Of a stretch of 64,000 bases of DNA, positions 55,579 to 64,000 are shown in pieces (position 1 is the stretch's first letter; each line of letters opens with the position of its first letter). Under the pieces are notes generated by a model, which ran no database searches, was not told the origin of the DNA, and was given only the letters and a program-made list of their open reading frames with translations. The position numbers and the translations under genes were made by a program. Source of the DNA: Psychrobacter sp. JCM 18901 (GTDB taxonomy: Bacteria; Pseudomonadota; Gammaproteobacteria; Pseudomonadales; Moraxellaceae); assembly GCF_000586435.1 (NCBI RefSeq), contig NZ_BAWH01000005.1, positions 1 through 64,000 on the forward strand. The letters run 5' to 3'.

Positions 55579-56207
55579 CTAAATCATTAAGTACAACAGA
55601 CCTAAAACAAACAAAGCGGCCATGATAAACAGCAGGAAACTTAAAACTTTAGTCGTGGTTGATGCAGTATCCGTACTCTCTTTTTTTGATTTTGTTTTTC
55701 TTAGCAACGTATAGCACCATTTTTACATGTTCGATATTGTCCTCGAGGTAGTGCTCGCCTTCAGGCACAAAACCTAACGACTCATAAAAACTAAGTAAGT
55801 AAACCTGTGCCGAGATGATAATCGGACGCTTTTTACCGTACTTTTTTTCGGCACTGTGCAATAGCCTGATTCATCATTTGCCGTGCTAGACCATCACCTC
55901 TATGCTCCGATAGTACAAGCACTCTACCGATGGCAGGCATCGCGGTGTGGTTGGTCTTAATCGCAGGATCAGCTACTGATAGGTTGGATTTTAGCTTATT
56001 AAACTCAGGTGGAATGATACGGCAATAGCCAACCAATGCTGCATTTTGATGAGCGATTAGGTGCAAGCAATCAAAATCAACTTCATCCATATCTTGATAG
56101 GCACAGTTTTGTTCGACGACAAAAACCTGCGAGCGCGCTTTTAGGATATGGTAAAGGTCAACTGAGGTCAGCTCATCAAAGGTTTTGATAGAAAATTCAC
56201 AATTCAT
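55579..56207 (-). CDS. ElaA-like GNAT acetyltransferase, possibly membrane-tailed (frameshifts)
   Basis: About 209 residues. The ElaA-type GNAT domain runs IKTFDELTSVDLYHILKARSQVFVVEQ, EVDFDCLHLI, IGRVLVLSEHRGDGLARQMM (acetyl-CoA loop) and YESLGFVPEGEHYLED. An A7 near 55850 needs one A fewer. The frame then stops at 55649, but removing one A from A7 at about 55680 continues into TTTKVLSFLLFIMAALFVLGLLYLMI, a good membrane helix ending at 55579. The start ATG overlaps the stop of the restriction gene (ATGA), so they are coupled. The tail is inference. Confidence 0.65.
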
Positions 56208-59200
56208 AATGGTCTAGCTTCTGACGAGTTATTCAAAATATTTGGAGAATACTGCTGCGTTTTATTGTTCACGTATAAAATTACGTCTTTTATCACCAGT
56301 TTTTTCATGGCGGATATGAGCGTCTCCATGATTGCGTAATCGGGCTGTTCGTTTTTTTACTGGCAAGGATATTATATCTTTTTGAATTTTTCTATTACTG
56401 ATGCTATCTCCCCAAGAGTATTTATGTGACAAGCCTTTTTTGACGCAGGTTGCAAGATACAACTGATTTGATTTACTTTTTTCAGCATCTTTTAGATGTA
56501 AAATTAGATTGTGACTATCATTAGAATAAAAATCATGTTCTTGATAGGTCACTACAAAGGTTTTCCCACCAATAAACACGCAATTACCTGTATCTATATG
56601 CTGTTTATCGTAAGCAATATAGGTACTTACCGCATTGTTATCAGCACTGGCGCAAAGATACGGCGTAGTGCCACTATCTGCAATAATATCTCTTGATAAA
56701 ATGCTTTTAGAGTTATTTACATCAAATATATCAGTGACTTTAAATTCTTTAAATTCTGCTTGCTCAAAATCAATTAATGCTTTTTGTTCTTTAGCTGTTA
56801 AAGTGTAGTCTTTAAGTCCTGTCGCCACAAGATAAGAGTTTAGCTTTGACATACGCTCAGCTTCAATATCAGCTATAAAACTATCCATAAATTCAAAATC
56901 TGGTTTATTATTTTTAACTGGTAGCTTTATTATTATTTTAATTAGCTTTGCAAGTGTAGGATAGTTTCCATAACCGTCAGAAAAACTGTTTTTAAGAGAT
57001 TTATTAATAGCTGTTACGCCATATAAAGAAATCAAATTGCTCTCATCATTTTTTTGCTTTTAACGAAAAAATATTTTGGCTTGCATACCATTCTTGCTTT
57101 CTAATTTGTGCAACAATAGTTCCAATCTGACTTACAGATATAATGTTTTTAGGATTAGGTTTAATATTCAACTCATTTACATAGCCTTTTATTCCATTAT
57201 TCACCCTAGTTCTGCCTACAAATTCAATTAAACCTTTTTTTTCTCCTTAATAATATCCAATTTACCTTCATCAAAGCTTTTGACAGTGCTGACCGTAAAT
57301 AAATCACCAATTTTAAACTCACCCCACTCAACATTATCTAATTGCTCGTTAAGTGAGGTATCTACTTTCCCGGTGCATCATCCTCGTTTTGTTGCTTGAT
57401 AATATTGCTCACTTCCCACGCTAGATAATCGCTGACCGTTTTTTTGAAGTCTTGCAAAGTAGGCTTAGTATCTATAGGAGCGGATTGATTCCAATCTGCA
57501 CCATTATTGGGGTCAATTGTGCCTTCATAGTACTCTTGTTCAGTGAAAATATTGAGTTTACTTTTACCAAAGCGTACTAAGCTGACCAGCTCTTCATAAC
57601 GCTCTTTGGCTTGATTGGTATCTTTTAGGTTATTGCTCGCCTTTTTACGATTGGTGCGCGTGTAACCATCGTTTGAGAAATCAATAAACTTGACTGGCTC
57701 ATCTTTGTGATGCGGTTCATTGACTTTGAACACGTAGATATTAGTTTGTACGCTGGCTTTACCTATAAATATATCTATTGGCATTTTGATGCTGGCGATG
57801 AGCGTATGCTTGGCTAGTATCTTCTTTGTATAAGTTATAGCTTTACCTGAGCCTGCTGAGTTTTGAATAATGATAGCCGCGTAGCCCTTATTCATCATGC
57901 CAAGTGCACGCTCTACAAAGTTCATACCATTGCCATTTGCCGAGTAGGGCGGATTGAGTACAAACGCATCAGCAGGGAATTTGTCCTCGGTCTTACCAAA
58001 GCCATAATTACCATCAAAATCAGCTAATGAATCCATATTTAAGATATTGGAGCTACCGTCACCCATTAGGATCATATTAAGAATAGCGAGCATGTACACG
58101 CTTGATAATAATTCTAACCCTAGCAATTGTTCCGCTTTAATTACGATTTCTTTTTGCGCCAGCTCATCAGGTGAAGTAATAGTGCGCTTAGCGTCGTCTA
58201 GCATCTCGTTCATGGCAGCAACTAGTAGACCTGCTGAACCCGTAGCAAAATCCCACACATAAGAATCTTTATTGACGCGAGCCAGCTTGACCAATAGATT
58301 TGCTACATAAGACGGTGTAAGTACCACATCATTGAGCTTATCTTGTGAAAAACCAAGCCAGCCATACATCTCATTAAATAGCTTACCTGTAAAGTCAGTG
58401 GTTAAGCCAATTTTATAATATATGCCTAAGTCATCGACAATTTTAGTAAACACTCGCTTGAGCTGGCTTTCACCATTGATGACTTTATTAATATTTTCTG
58501 TGGTTAAAGTATTCTCTAATGTTCTAACAATCAGATCTTTCTTTTCCTTAGGTATCTTTTTTTCATTCAAAAAAAGCCTTTATCTTTCTTAGGATGATGT
58601 CACCATCACGACTACCTTCTTCGATAGAAGACTTTAAATCAGACTTTTCAAGTGGAGTGACTTTTCCTGGTATGCCGAGCGTTGCGATGATTGAAGCTGC
58701 AACCAAATAAACGCGGTCATTTTCACCTAAGCCTTTTTCATTTTGATAAATATCATTATTAAGTCGGACTAAACTCGTATCAATCTCTTTTTCTCTTTGA
58801 GCCTTTAATTTATCAATTTCTACTTGCGATAGGGTCAGTGTTTTTACTTTTTCTATGAAACTATCAAAATTTTGCGGTGCTAAAAACGATAGATCCGAAA
58901 ACTCTCCAACTTTTTGGCCTGCGCCGAGATTGCTTTTTGAGACATAGTAGACCCCAATTTCATGCTGTATCTCTCCAGCTTCATCTTTATAGCCTGTCAT
59001 ACCAATAGCGATAATATCGGTGTAACTGGTATGGTGTAATAAGGCGTTAGCATAATGTACTGCGCCATTCACTGCGAATGAGTTGATATTCTTAAAATTT
59101 GGCTGGTTTTTAGCAGTTTGATTTTCAACTTGACCGTCGGTGTTGAGTTTTTCTAGTTTCCCTTTATAACCTTTATACTCAATAAGTATTGGGAAATAAT

Positions 59201-59396
59201 TCAAATTTTTATCTTGTAATAGCAGCTTAGCATCAGGACGATTTGCACCTGTTCCACCATTTTTAGTAAAGTAATCAGATAGCGCCTTTTCTACCTCAGT
59301 GTTTAAAAACTCTTGCTCTAATTTATAGTCTAATTTGTAGGTCTTGAGCCAACCATTCGCTAAATCCGCAATATTTGGTTCTATTGATTGTGCCAT
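56204..59396 (-). CDS. Single-chain restriction-modification-specificity protein, type IIG/BcgI-like (frameshifted)
   Basis: About 1,064 residues when repaired. Nuclease domain (about 1-270): RPDAKLLLQ then FPILIEYKG, a PD-(D/E)XK site. Methylase: VWDFATGSAGLLVAAM (motif I, about 385) and AFVLNPPYSANG (motif IV, about 487). C-terminal specificity part has two TRD-like repeats, WGEFKIGDLFTV and FKEFKVTDIFDV. Shifts: A7 at about 58568-58574, AAA near 57365 (the specificity frame has no own start codon, so fusion is favoured), A runs near 57240 and 57055, T7 at about 56351. Its stop overlaps the acetyltransferase start. If the methylase stop at 57362 is real, it would be a two-gene BcgI-type system. 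Confidence 0.75.
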
Positions 59397-59486
59397 TCTT
59401 CTCTATTCCTTAATATGTATATAACTTTCTGATACTCTAAAGACGGTATATAAAATCGCTCTATGATACTACTATTTAACCACTTA

Positions 59487-61414
59487 TCAACCATTTAGGG
59501 TTTGACTGATTTTATCTAAGTTTAGACTATCGGACATAGCACTAAAGATCTCAAAATACTTACCGCGCTGGGCATAGAGTACTTCATGGGTACCTGTCTC
59601 AACCACTTCGCCATTCTCTATGACTACCAGATCATCGGCGTCGATAATCTGAGCAATATTGTGCGAAACCATAATAACGGTACGATCTTTTTTTGATCAG
59701 ATCAAGGCTTTTTTTAACCTGTTGACTGGCGATAGCATCGAGACTGGCGGTCGGCTCGTCCAAAAACACAATCGGCGGATCTTTTAAAAACATCCTTGCC
59801 AGCGCGATACGCTGCTGCTGCCCACCTGATAACGACTTGGCAGTACTCTCGTAGCCGTCTGTCAAGGCGACGATTTGTTCATGTATCGAAGCTTTTTTTG
59901 CAGCCACGATGATGTCATCTTCGCTAGCATTCATATTGCCATAACGGATATTTTCACTAATCGTACCCGAAAAAAATATGATTGCTCTGTAGTACTAGGC
60001 CGATGCGCTGACGCAACTCATGGGTATCACAGTCAGCCAAATCATGTCCATCTAGCAAATCGTGCCAGCGTCTGGGGCATAGAACTTGACCAATAGATTG
60101 ATAATCGTGCTCTTGCCTGCGCCAGAAAGGCCAACTAACGCGGTGATACGATTAGGCTTGATGGTAAAGCTAACGTTTTTTAGCGCTTGCGTGCCATTAG
60201 GATAGGTAAAATCAACGTTTTTAAGCTCGATGTGACCTTTGAGGTTTTCGCTACTGATACCATCGATGTTTTCGACTTGTTTATCGTCTTCTAAAATATC
60301 GAAAAAAACCTTCGGCATAGGTCAATGCATTATTAATCTGGTCGTAGATGCGGTGTAATTGACGGATAGGGGCGGCGACGTTTTGAAACAGCATGACATG
60401 AAACAAAATCATGCCAATGGTCATCTCGCCTTTTAGCACAAAATAAGCGGTGAGAAGGATGATAACCACCACACCAATCTGCTCGATAAAGGTTTTGATG
60501 GCATCATAAATAAAGCCAATACTACGAATGCGCAGCTGGTTGTCAGTCATTTCTTTTTGAATGGCTAAGTGCTTATCAGCCTCAATGGACTCACGGACAA
60601 AGGATTTCACCACGCTAATTGAATTAATCAAAGAGATCACCAAACCGCTTTTGGCTTCTCGAAACCCACGCATCTGCCGACGAAACCCTTGCAGACGGCG
60701 TGCTTGCTTTTGACTGATAAAGAAGTAAATGGGTATGATAATAAGACCGACCATGCCAACCCAAAAATTGGTCGAAAACATGATGATAAGTGCCACAATC
60801 GCATTGGCAAATAACGGCAGCATGTCGATAAAGAAGTTTTGCACGAGGCTGGTTAAACTGCTGACCCCATAATCAATACGAGTTTGCAATTTACCACTGT
60901 CGTTTTCACTGCTGGTATAAAACGCCATGCGATAGGTAAGGATGCGCTCAATGATTTTTTGGGACAAGTCACGAGATAAGTTGATACGAATTTTTTTCAC
61001 CAAAAAACGCTGACCAAAAGAGATGAATATCGACAGGATCTCTTTGGTCAGAAGGACCGCGCTAATAATACCTAACATACGCAGACCTGCTTGCCATGGC
61101 TCGGCAAGCGTAGCAATTTCGGTTAACGTATCAACGGTATAACGTAGTACAAACGCATTGACCTGCGCGGTAAAGGAGCCTAGGGCGGTCAGCACTAAGG
61201 TAGCAATAATAAGCAGGCGATAAGGTTTAGCAAATACCGCCAGTTTTTTTAATATATCCCACAGCAGTGCCCGCCGTTCTTTCTTTTCGACTGGAGGCTT
61301 TTTGTCTAATTGCACACGGCGTGCTGGGGAGATGTTGGCATAAAACTCTATCGCAAATTGAAATAAGCCATGGCTACGCTTAAAATGCATCCGCTGGCAC
61401 AAAAACTTCACCAA
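59487..61414 (-). CDS. ABC-type exporter, permease fused to ATPase (frameshifted)
   Basis: About 643 residues. The N-terminal half has six membrane segments (about 60-345). The ATPase half has Walker A ALVGLSGAGKSTIINLL, Q-loop VLQSNHIFSGTISENIRYGN, signature AKSLSGGQQQRIALAR and Walker B PIVFLDEPTASLDA. Shifts near 60302 (A run), 60050-60070, 59972 and 59690 (T runs). It is of the MsbA/lipid or drug exporter type; the substrate is unknown. The start ATG 61414 overlaps the prpF end by 7 bases, so it may be cotranscribed with the prp genes. Confidence 0.85.
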
Positions 61415-62634
61415 CCATAATACGCCTTGCTGAGCGGCTCATCGACACTTTTTTTGGCTTGCCAGCGCCCATCGATCAGTTCGGTTTTTCCGCCGACGAG
61501 CAATGTGCCTGATGGGTGGCCAAAACGCACCTCTGTCAGCTCGCCAGCGCCTGCTGCTTGATTGACGAGCGTGCCTTGTGTGGTTGCTGCAGCGGCAATA
61601 GCGACGGCTGCTGTACCCATCATGGCGTGATGCAGTTGACCCATACTCATGGCACGTACCACTAAATCAATCTCACTTGCATCGACCGACTTACCACTAG
61701 AGGCGGTATAGCTCTGTGCTGCGCCAACCCAAGCGACTTTAGGAATGTGTTGGCTGGTCTGTGCCTCGCTCACGTCTTTAAATAATCCCATCGCAACACC
61801 GCCTGTGGCACGGATTTTCTCAAGTTTGGCAAGTAGCTCACCATCGCTATTGATGTCGCCTTGTAATTCAGTACCGGTAAAGCCTAAATCTTCTGCTTTC
61901 AGAAAGATGGTCGGGATACCTGCACTGATAAAAGTGGCTTTGACGCTATCGACATTTAAACCGCAGTCCGTTACATCGAAGTCATCGACCAAGTTGCCAG
62001 TAGGGAACATATCGCTGGTGGCATCTACAGGATCGATAAACTCAATTTTGACCTCGGCGGCTGGGAAGGTGACACCGTCTAATTCAAAGTCGCCCGTTTC
62101 TTGAACCTGTAATTTGTCATTTGCGTCTTTATAGACTGGTACATGGGCAATAATCGTCTTACCGATATTTTCTTGCCAAATCCGTACTTCACAAATGCCG
62201 CTATCTGCATTGTCATCGATGCTGCTATTGATCTTATCAGCATCGACCAGACCCATATTAATGGCGCAAGCACCAACCGCTGCGGTTAAGTTGCCACAGT
62301 TACCCGCCCAATCAATCATAGGCTTAGCGATATTAACTTGTCCGAATAGATAATTCACATCATGGTCTGGTCTGTCAGAGGCCGATAAAATTACCGTTTT
62401 TGAGGTACTAGAGCTACCATTACCCAATCCATCGATTTGCTTACCATAAGGGTCTGGGCTGCCGATGACACGTAGCAGAAACTTATCACGTAATTCGCCA
62501 GCGACTTGGCAGCGCTCAGGTAAATCAGATAATTTAAAGAAAGTGCCTTTTGAGGTACCACCGCGCATATAGGTAGCAGGAACGGATAGTTGTGGGGCGA
62601 AAGAGGGTTTTGATTGATAGTTGGTTTGGGCCAC
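61408..62634 (-). CDS. prpF: 2-Methylaconitate cis-trans isomerase PrpF
   Basis: 408 residues, intact. The PrpF/DUF453 family has a diaminopimelate-epimerase-like fold. Motifs: ATYMRGGTSKGTFFKL near the start, DGLGNGSSSTSKTVIL, DWAGNCGNLTAAVGACAINM (active-site region with Cys). With AcnD it replaces the single-enzyme PrpD route of the 2-methylcitrate cycle. acnD lies upstream, separated by a toxin-antitoxin pair; the ABC gene overlaps its end. Confidence 0.93.
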   Translation of the reverse strand: MAQTNYQSKPSFAPQLSVPATYMRGGTSKGTFFKLSDLPERCQVAGELRDKFLLRVIGSPDPYGKQIDGLGNGSSSTSKTVILSASDRPDHDVNYLFGQVNIAKPMIDWAGNCGNLTAAVGACAINMGLVDADKINSSIDDNADSGICEVRIWQENIGKTIIAHVPVYKDANDKLQVQETGDFELDGVTFPAAEVKIEFIDPVDATSDMFPTGNLVDDFDVTDCGLNVDSVKATFISAGIPTIFLKAEDLGFTGTELQGDINSDGELLAKLEKIRATGGVAMGLFKDVSEAQTSQHIPKVAWVGAAQSYTASSGKSVDASEIDLVVRAMSMGQLHHAMMGTAAVAIAAAATTQGTLVNQAAGAGELTEVRFGHPSGTLLVGGKTELIDGRWQAKKSVDEPLSKAYYGW

Positions 62635-62714
62635 TGTATTAAATCCTTTTTATATTGTTATAAGACTGGGTATGCTGCCATTAGCAAGTAAACATACATG
62701 ACTAAGAACGCTCG

Positions 62715-62975
62715 TTAATAATGATAGCGACAAGAGATAATCGTCAGATAATTATCATCGACGGCATATACCAATCGATTGGCATCATCGATGCGTCTTG
62801 ACCAAAATCCAGATAGGTTTTCTTTTAGGGGTTCAGGTTTGCCAATGCCTTCAAACGGATTACGCTTACAGTCGGTGATGAGTTTGTTAATACGTTTGAG
62901 TGTTTTTTTGTCTTGCGTTTGCCAGTACAGGTAGTCTTTCCACGCAGCATCTGTCCATGCTAGTTGCTCACTCAT
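62715..62975 (-). CDS. yoeB: YoeB-type toxin (mRNA interferase)
   Basis: 86 residues, Txe/YoeB family. Typical motifs: LAWTDAAWKDYLYWQTQDKK, GIGKPEPLKENLSGFWSRRI in sequence, and the end SCRYHY with the catalytic His-Tyr. YoeB cleaves mRNA on the ribosome. It lies 35 bp after the antitoxin gene on the same strand, the normal order. Confidence 0.92.
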   Translation of the reverse strand: MSEQLAWTDAAWKDYLYWQTQDKKTLKRINKLITDCKRNPFEGIGKPEPLKENLSGFWSRRIDDANRLVYAVDDNYLTIISCRYHY

Positions 62976-63010
62976 TATTAGACCCTTTGGATTGATTGAA
63001 GCCTTTGAGT

Positions 63011-63337
63011 TTAAGCACTTTCAATATCGCCATCCGTATGCTCATTATTATCGCTGCTACCATTTCTTTTATCACTATCTTCTGCTGTATCTATTAGCTC
63101 ACGTGTAACCGTCTTGCCAGCCTTATATTGAGCAATAGAGTCCGCTAAGTGCGCCGCATTGGCAGGAGATTTTAATAGATAAACGGTTTCCATCAGGCTA
63201 TTGTAATAATCAAGCGACATCACAACCGCATCATCGGCGTCACGGCGGGTCACGATAGTGGCGTTGGCATCATCATTTACCGTATCTAGGACAGATTTTA
63301 GGTGCTTTCTTGCTTCTGAAAAACTAACGACTCTCAT
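63011..63337 (-). CDS. yefM: YefM-type antitoxin (Phd/YefM family)
   Basis: 108 residues. The N-terminal DNA-binding fold is MRVVSFSEARKHLKSVLD, then VTRRDADDAVVMSLDYYNSLMET. The C-terminal tail is longer than usual (about 85 in the family) and acidic. It neutralises YoeB and represses its own operon; an operator-like palindrome lies just upstream. Confidence 0.92.
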   Translation of the reverse strand: MRVVSFSEARKHLKSVLDTVNDDANATIVTRRDADDAVVMSLDYYNSLMETVYLLKSPANAAHLADSIAQYKAGKTVTRELIDTAEDSDKRNGSSDNNEHTDGDIESA

Positions 63338-63369
63338 GGCTTACTCCTTTCATGATATTCTGTATAACT

Positions 63370-63388
63370 TGTACAATATATAGTACAT
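63370..63388. promoter_or_regulatory. Probable YefM operator
   Basis: Inverted repeat TGTACA (63370-63375) and AGTACA (63382-63387) in CTTGTACAATATATAGTACAT-like context, 33 bases upstream of the yefM start. TGTACA is the known core of YefM binding sites, and the AT-rich centre may overlap the promoter. Confidence 0.7.
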
Positions 63389-63564
63389 ATTACGCCATTG
63401 GTTAAGTAAACTCAATATTTAGCTACTATCTAGTATTTAGGAGTAAGTAACAAAACTCAGTGTATAGAACGCAAAAGCAAATAAAAGCCGACGTCATATA
63501 AGGTTATACAACATCAGCAACTTTTATACTTTGCTGCTTATCACACTAAAACCTAAGGATAGCC

Positions 63565-64000
63565 TTAGACAATATCAAGCGTACCTTCGATAAACTCTTT
63601 AGCAAAGCGTTGTAGCATACCACCTGCGTTGTACATTTTGACTTCATCGGCCGTATCTAGGCGGCAGATAATAGCGTCTCAGTAGTACTACCATCGGCAC
63701 GATGGATCACTAAAGTCATCAACCCGCCAGCCGAGACTTCACCTGTGACATCAAAGGTTTCCGTACCATTGATATTTAGCGTATGGCGAGTCGTACCTTC
63801 TTCGAACTGTAAAGGTAGCGCGCCCATGCCAACTAAGTTTTGACGATGAATACGCTCAAAATCTTCAGCAACGACGGCTTCTACGCCGGCGAGACGCACG
63901 CCTTTGGCAGCCCAGTCACGGCTCGAGCCTTGACCATAGCCATCACCTGCGATGATGATAAGCGGCTGCTCACGGTTCATGTAGGTTTCAATCGCTTCCC
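63565..64000 (-). CDS. acnD: 2-Methylcitrate dehydratase (Fe-S dependent) AcnD, 3' part
   Basis: The last 145 or so residues; the gene starts beyond the window. The swivel domain of the aconitase superfamily is clear: [20 protein letters not shown], then [25 protein letters not shown] missing T near 63676 cuts the frame at 63657; restored, it continues to [22 protein letters not shown], ending at 63565. The context with prpF supports AcnD rather than AcnA. Confidence 0.85.

Noticed and set aside
1..64000. CRISPR array
   Set aside because: No regularly spaced identical repeats of 24-40 bases were seen; the repeats found are short motif clusters.

Overview
The window reads as a Gram-negative gammaproteobacterial chromosome, most likely Psychrobacter or a close relative in Moraxellaceae. 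This is inferred from moderate-to-low GC, the order recC-recB-recD, a cstA / cory-CC-star / ArsA-ATPase trio, and a methylcitrate cluster of the acnD-prpF-prpD type. There is no rRNA in the window to confirm it.

Layout. (1) 1-30,002 is accessory DNA ending at a tRNA-Arg(CCT) gene. It starts with the 3' end of a PD-(D/E)XK-type gene and a partner, a Cys-rich protein and a small XRE regulator. A recombinase module follows (2,676-8,689) with two large tyrosine-recombinase-like proteins. Next is a type I-like BREX phage-defence operon (9,879-22,952: brxA, brxB, brxC, a GmrSD/BrxU-like nuclease gene, pglX, pglZ). Small exported proteins flank it, and no brxL or brxR is visible. On the opposite strand, 24,826-29,714 is a P4-like block: DUF927 helicase/primase-like gene, AlpA-like regulator, two unknown genes, and an integrase next to the tRNA. 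(2) 30,076-53,858 is mostly chromosomal backbone: recC-recB-recD, hpt, cstA and its partners, a DUF3482 GTPase, a sterol-desaturase-family enzyme, a DUF2868 protein and an SDR. (3) 53,911-64,000 is a propionate (2-methylcitrate) gene cluster on the minus strand (acnD partial, prpF, prpD). It is interrupted by a YefM-YoeB toxin-antitoxin pair, an ABC exporter, a single-chain restriction-modification-specificity gene and an ElaA-like acetyltransferase.

A property of the whole window dominates the annotation. About twenty conserved genes are broken by one-base shifts, nearly all in short homopolymers. Most are A7/T7 runs where six would restore the frame, or a G, T or C missing from a short run. 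brxC alone has five, pglX at least six, and recB, recC and recD all have at least one. The same fault in housekeeping and accessory genes points to consensus sequencing error rather than decay. I therefore give full-length gene extents and describe the shifts. Start-to-stop ranges of those genes are not open in the sequence as given.

How the genes work together: the BREX set (ATPase BrxC, methylase PglX, phosphatase-fold PglZ, BrxA/B) should modify host DNA and block unmodified phage, while the embedded GmrSD-type nuclease would attack phage with modified bases. The recombinase module and the P4-like integrase are two candidate means by which this block moved in. RecBCD and the restriction gene in the prp cluster add further DNA-processing and defence functions.
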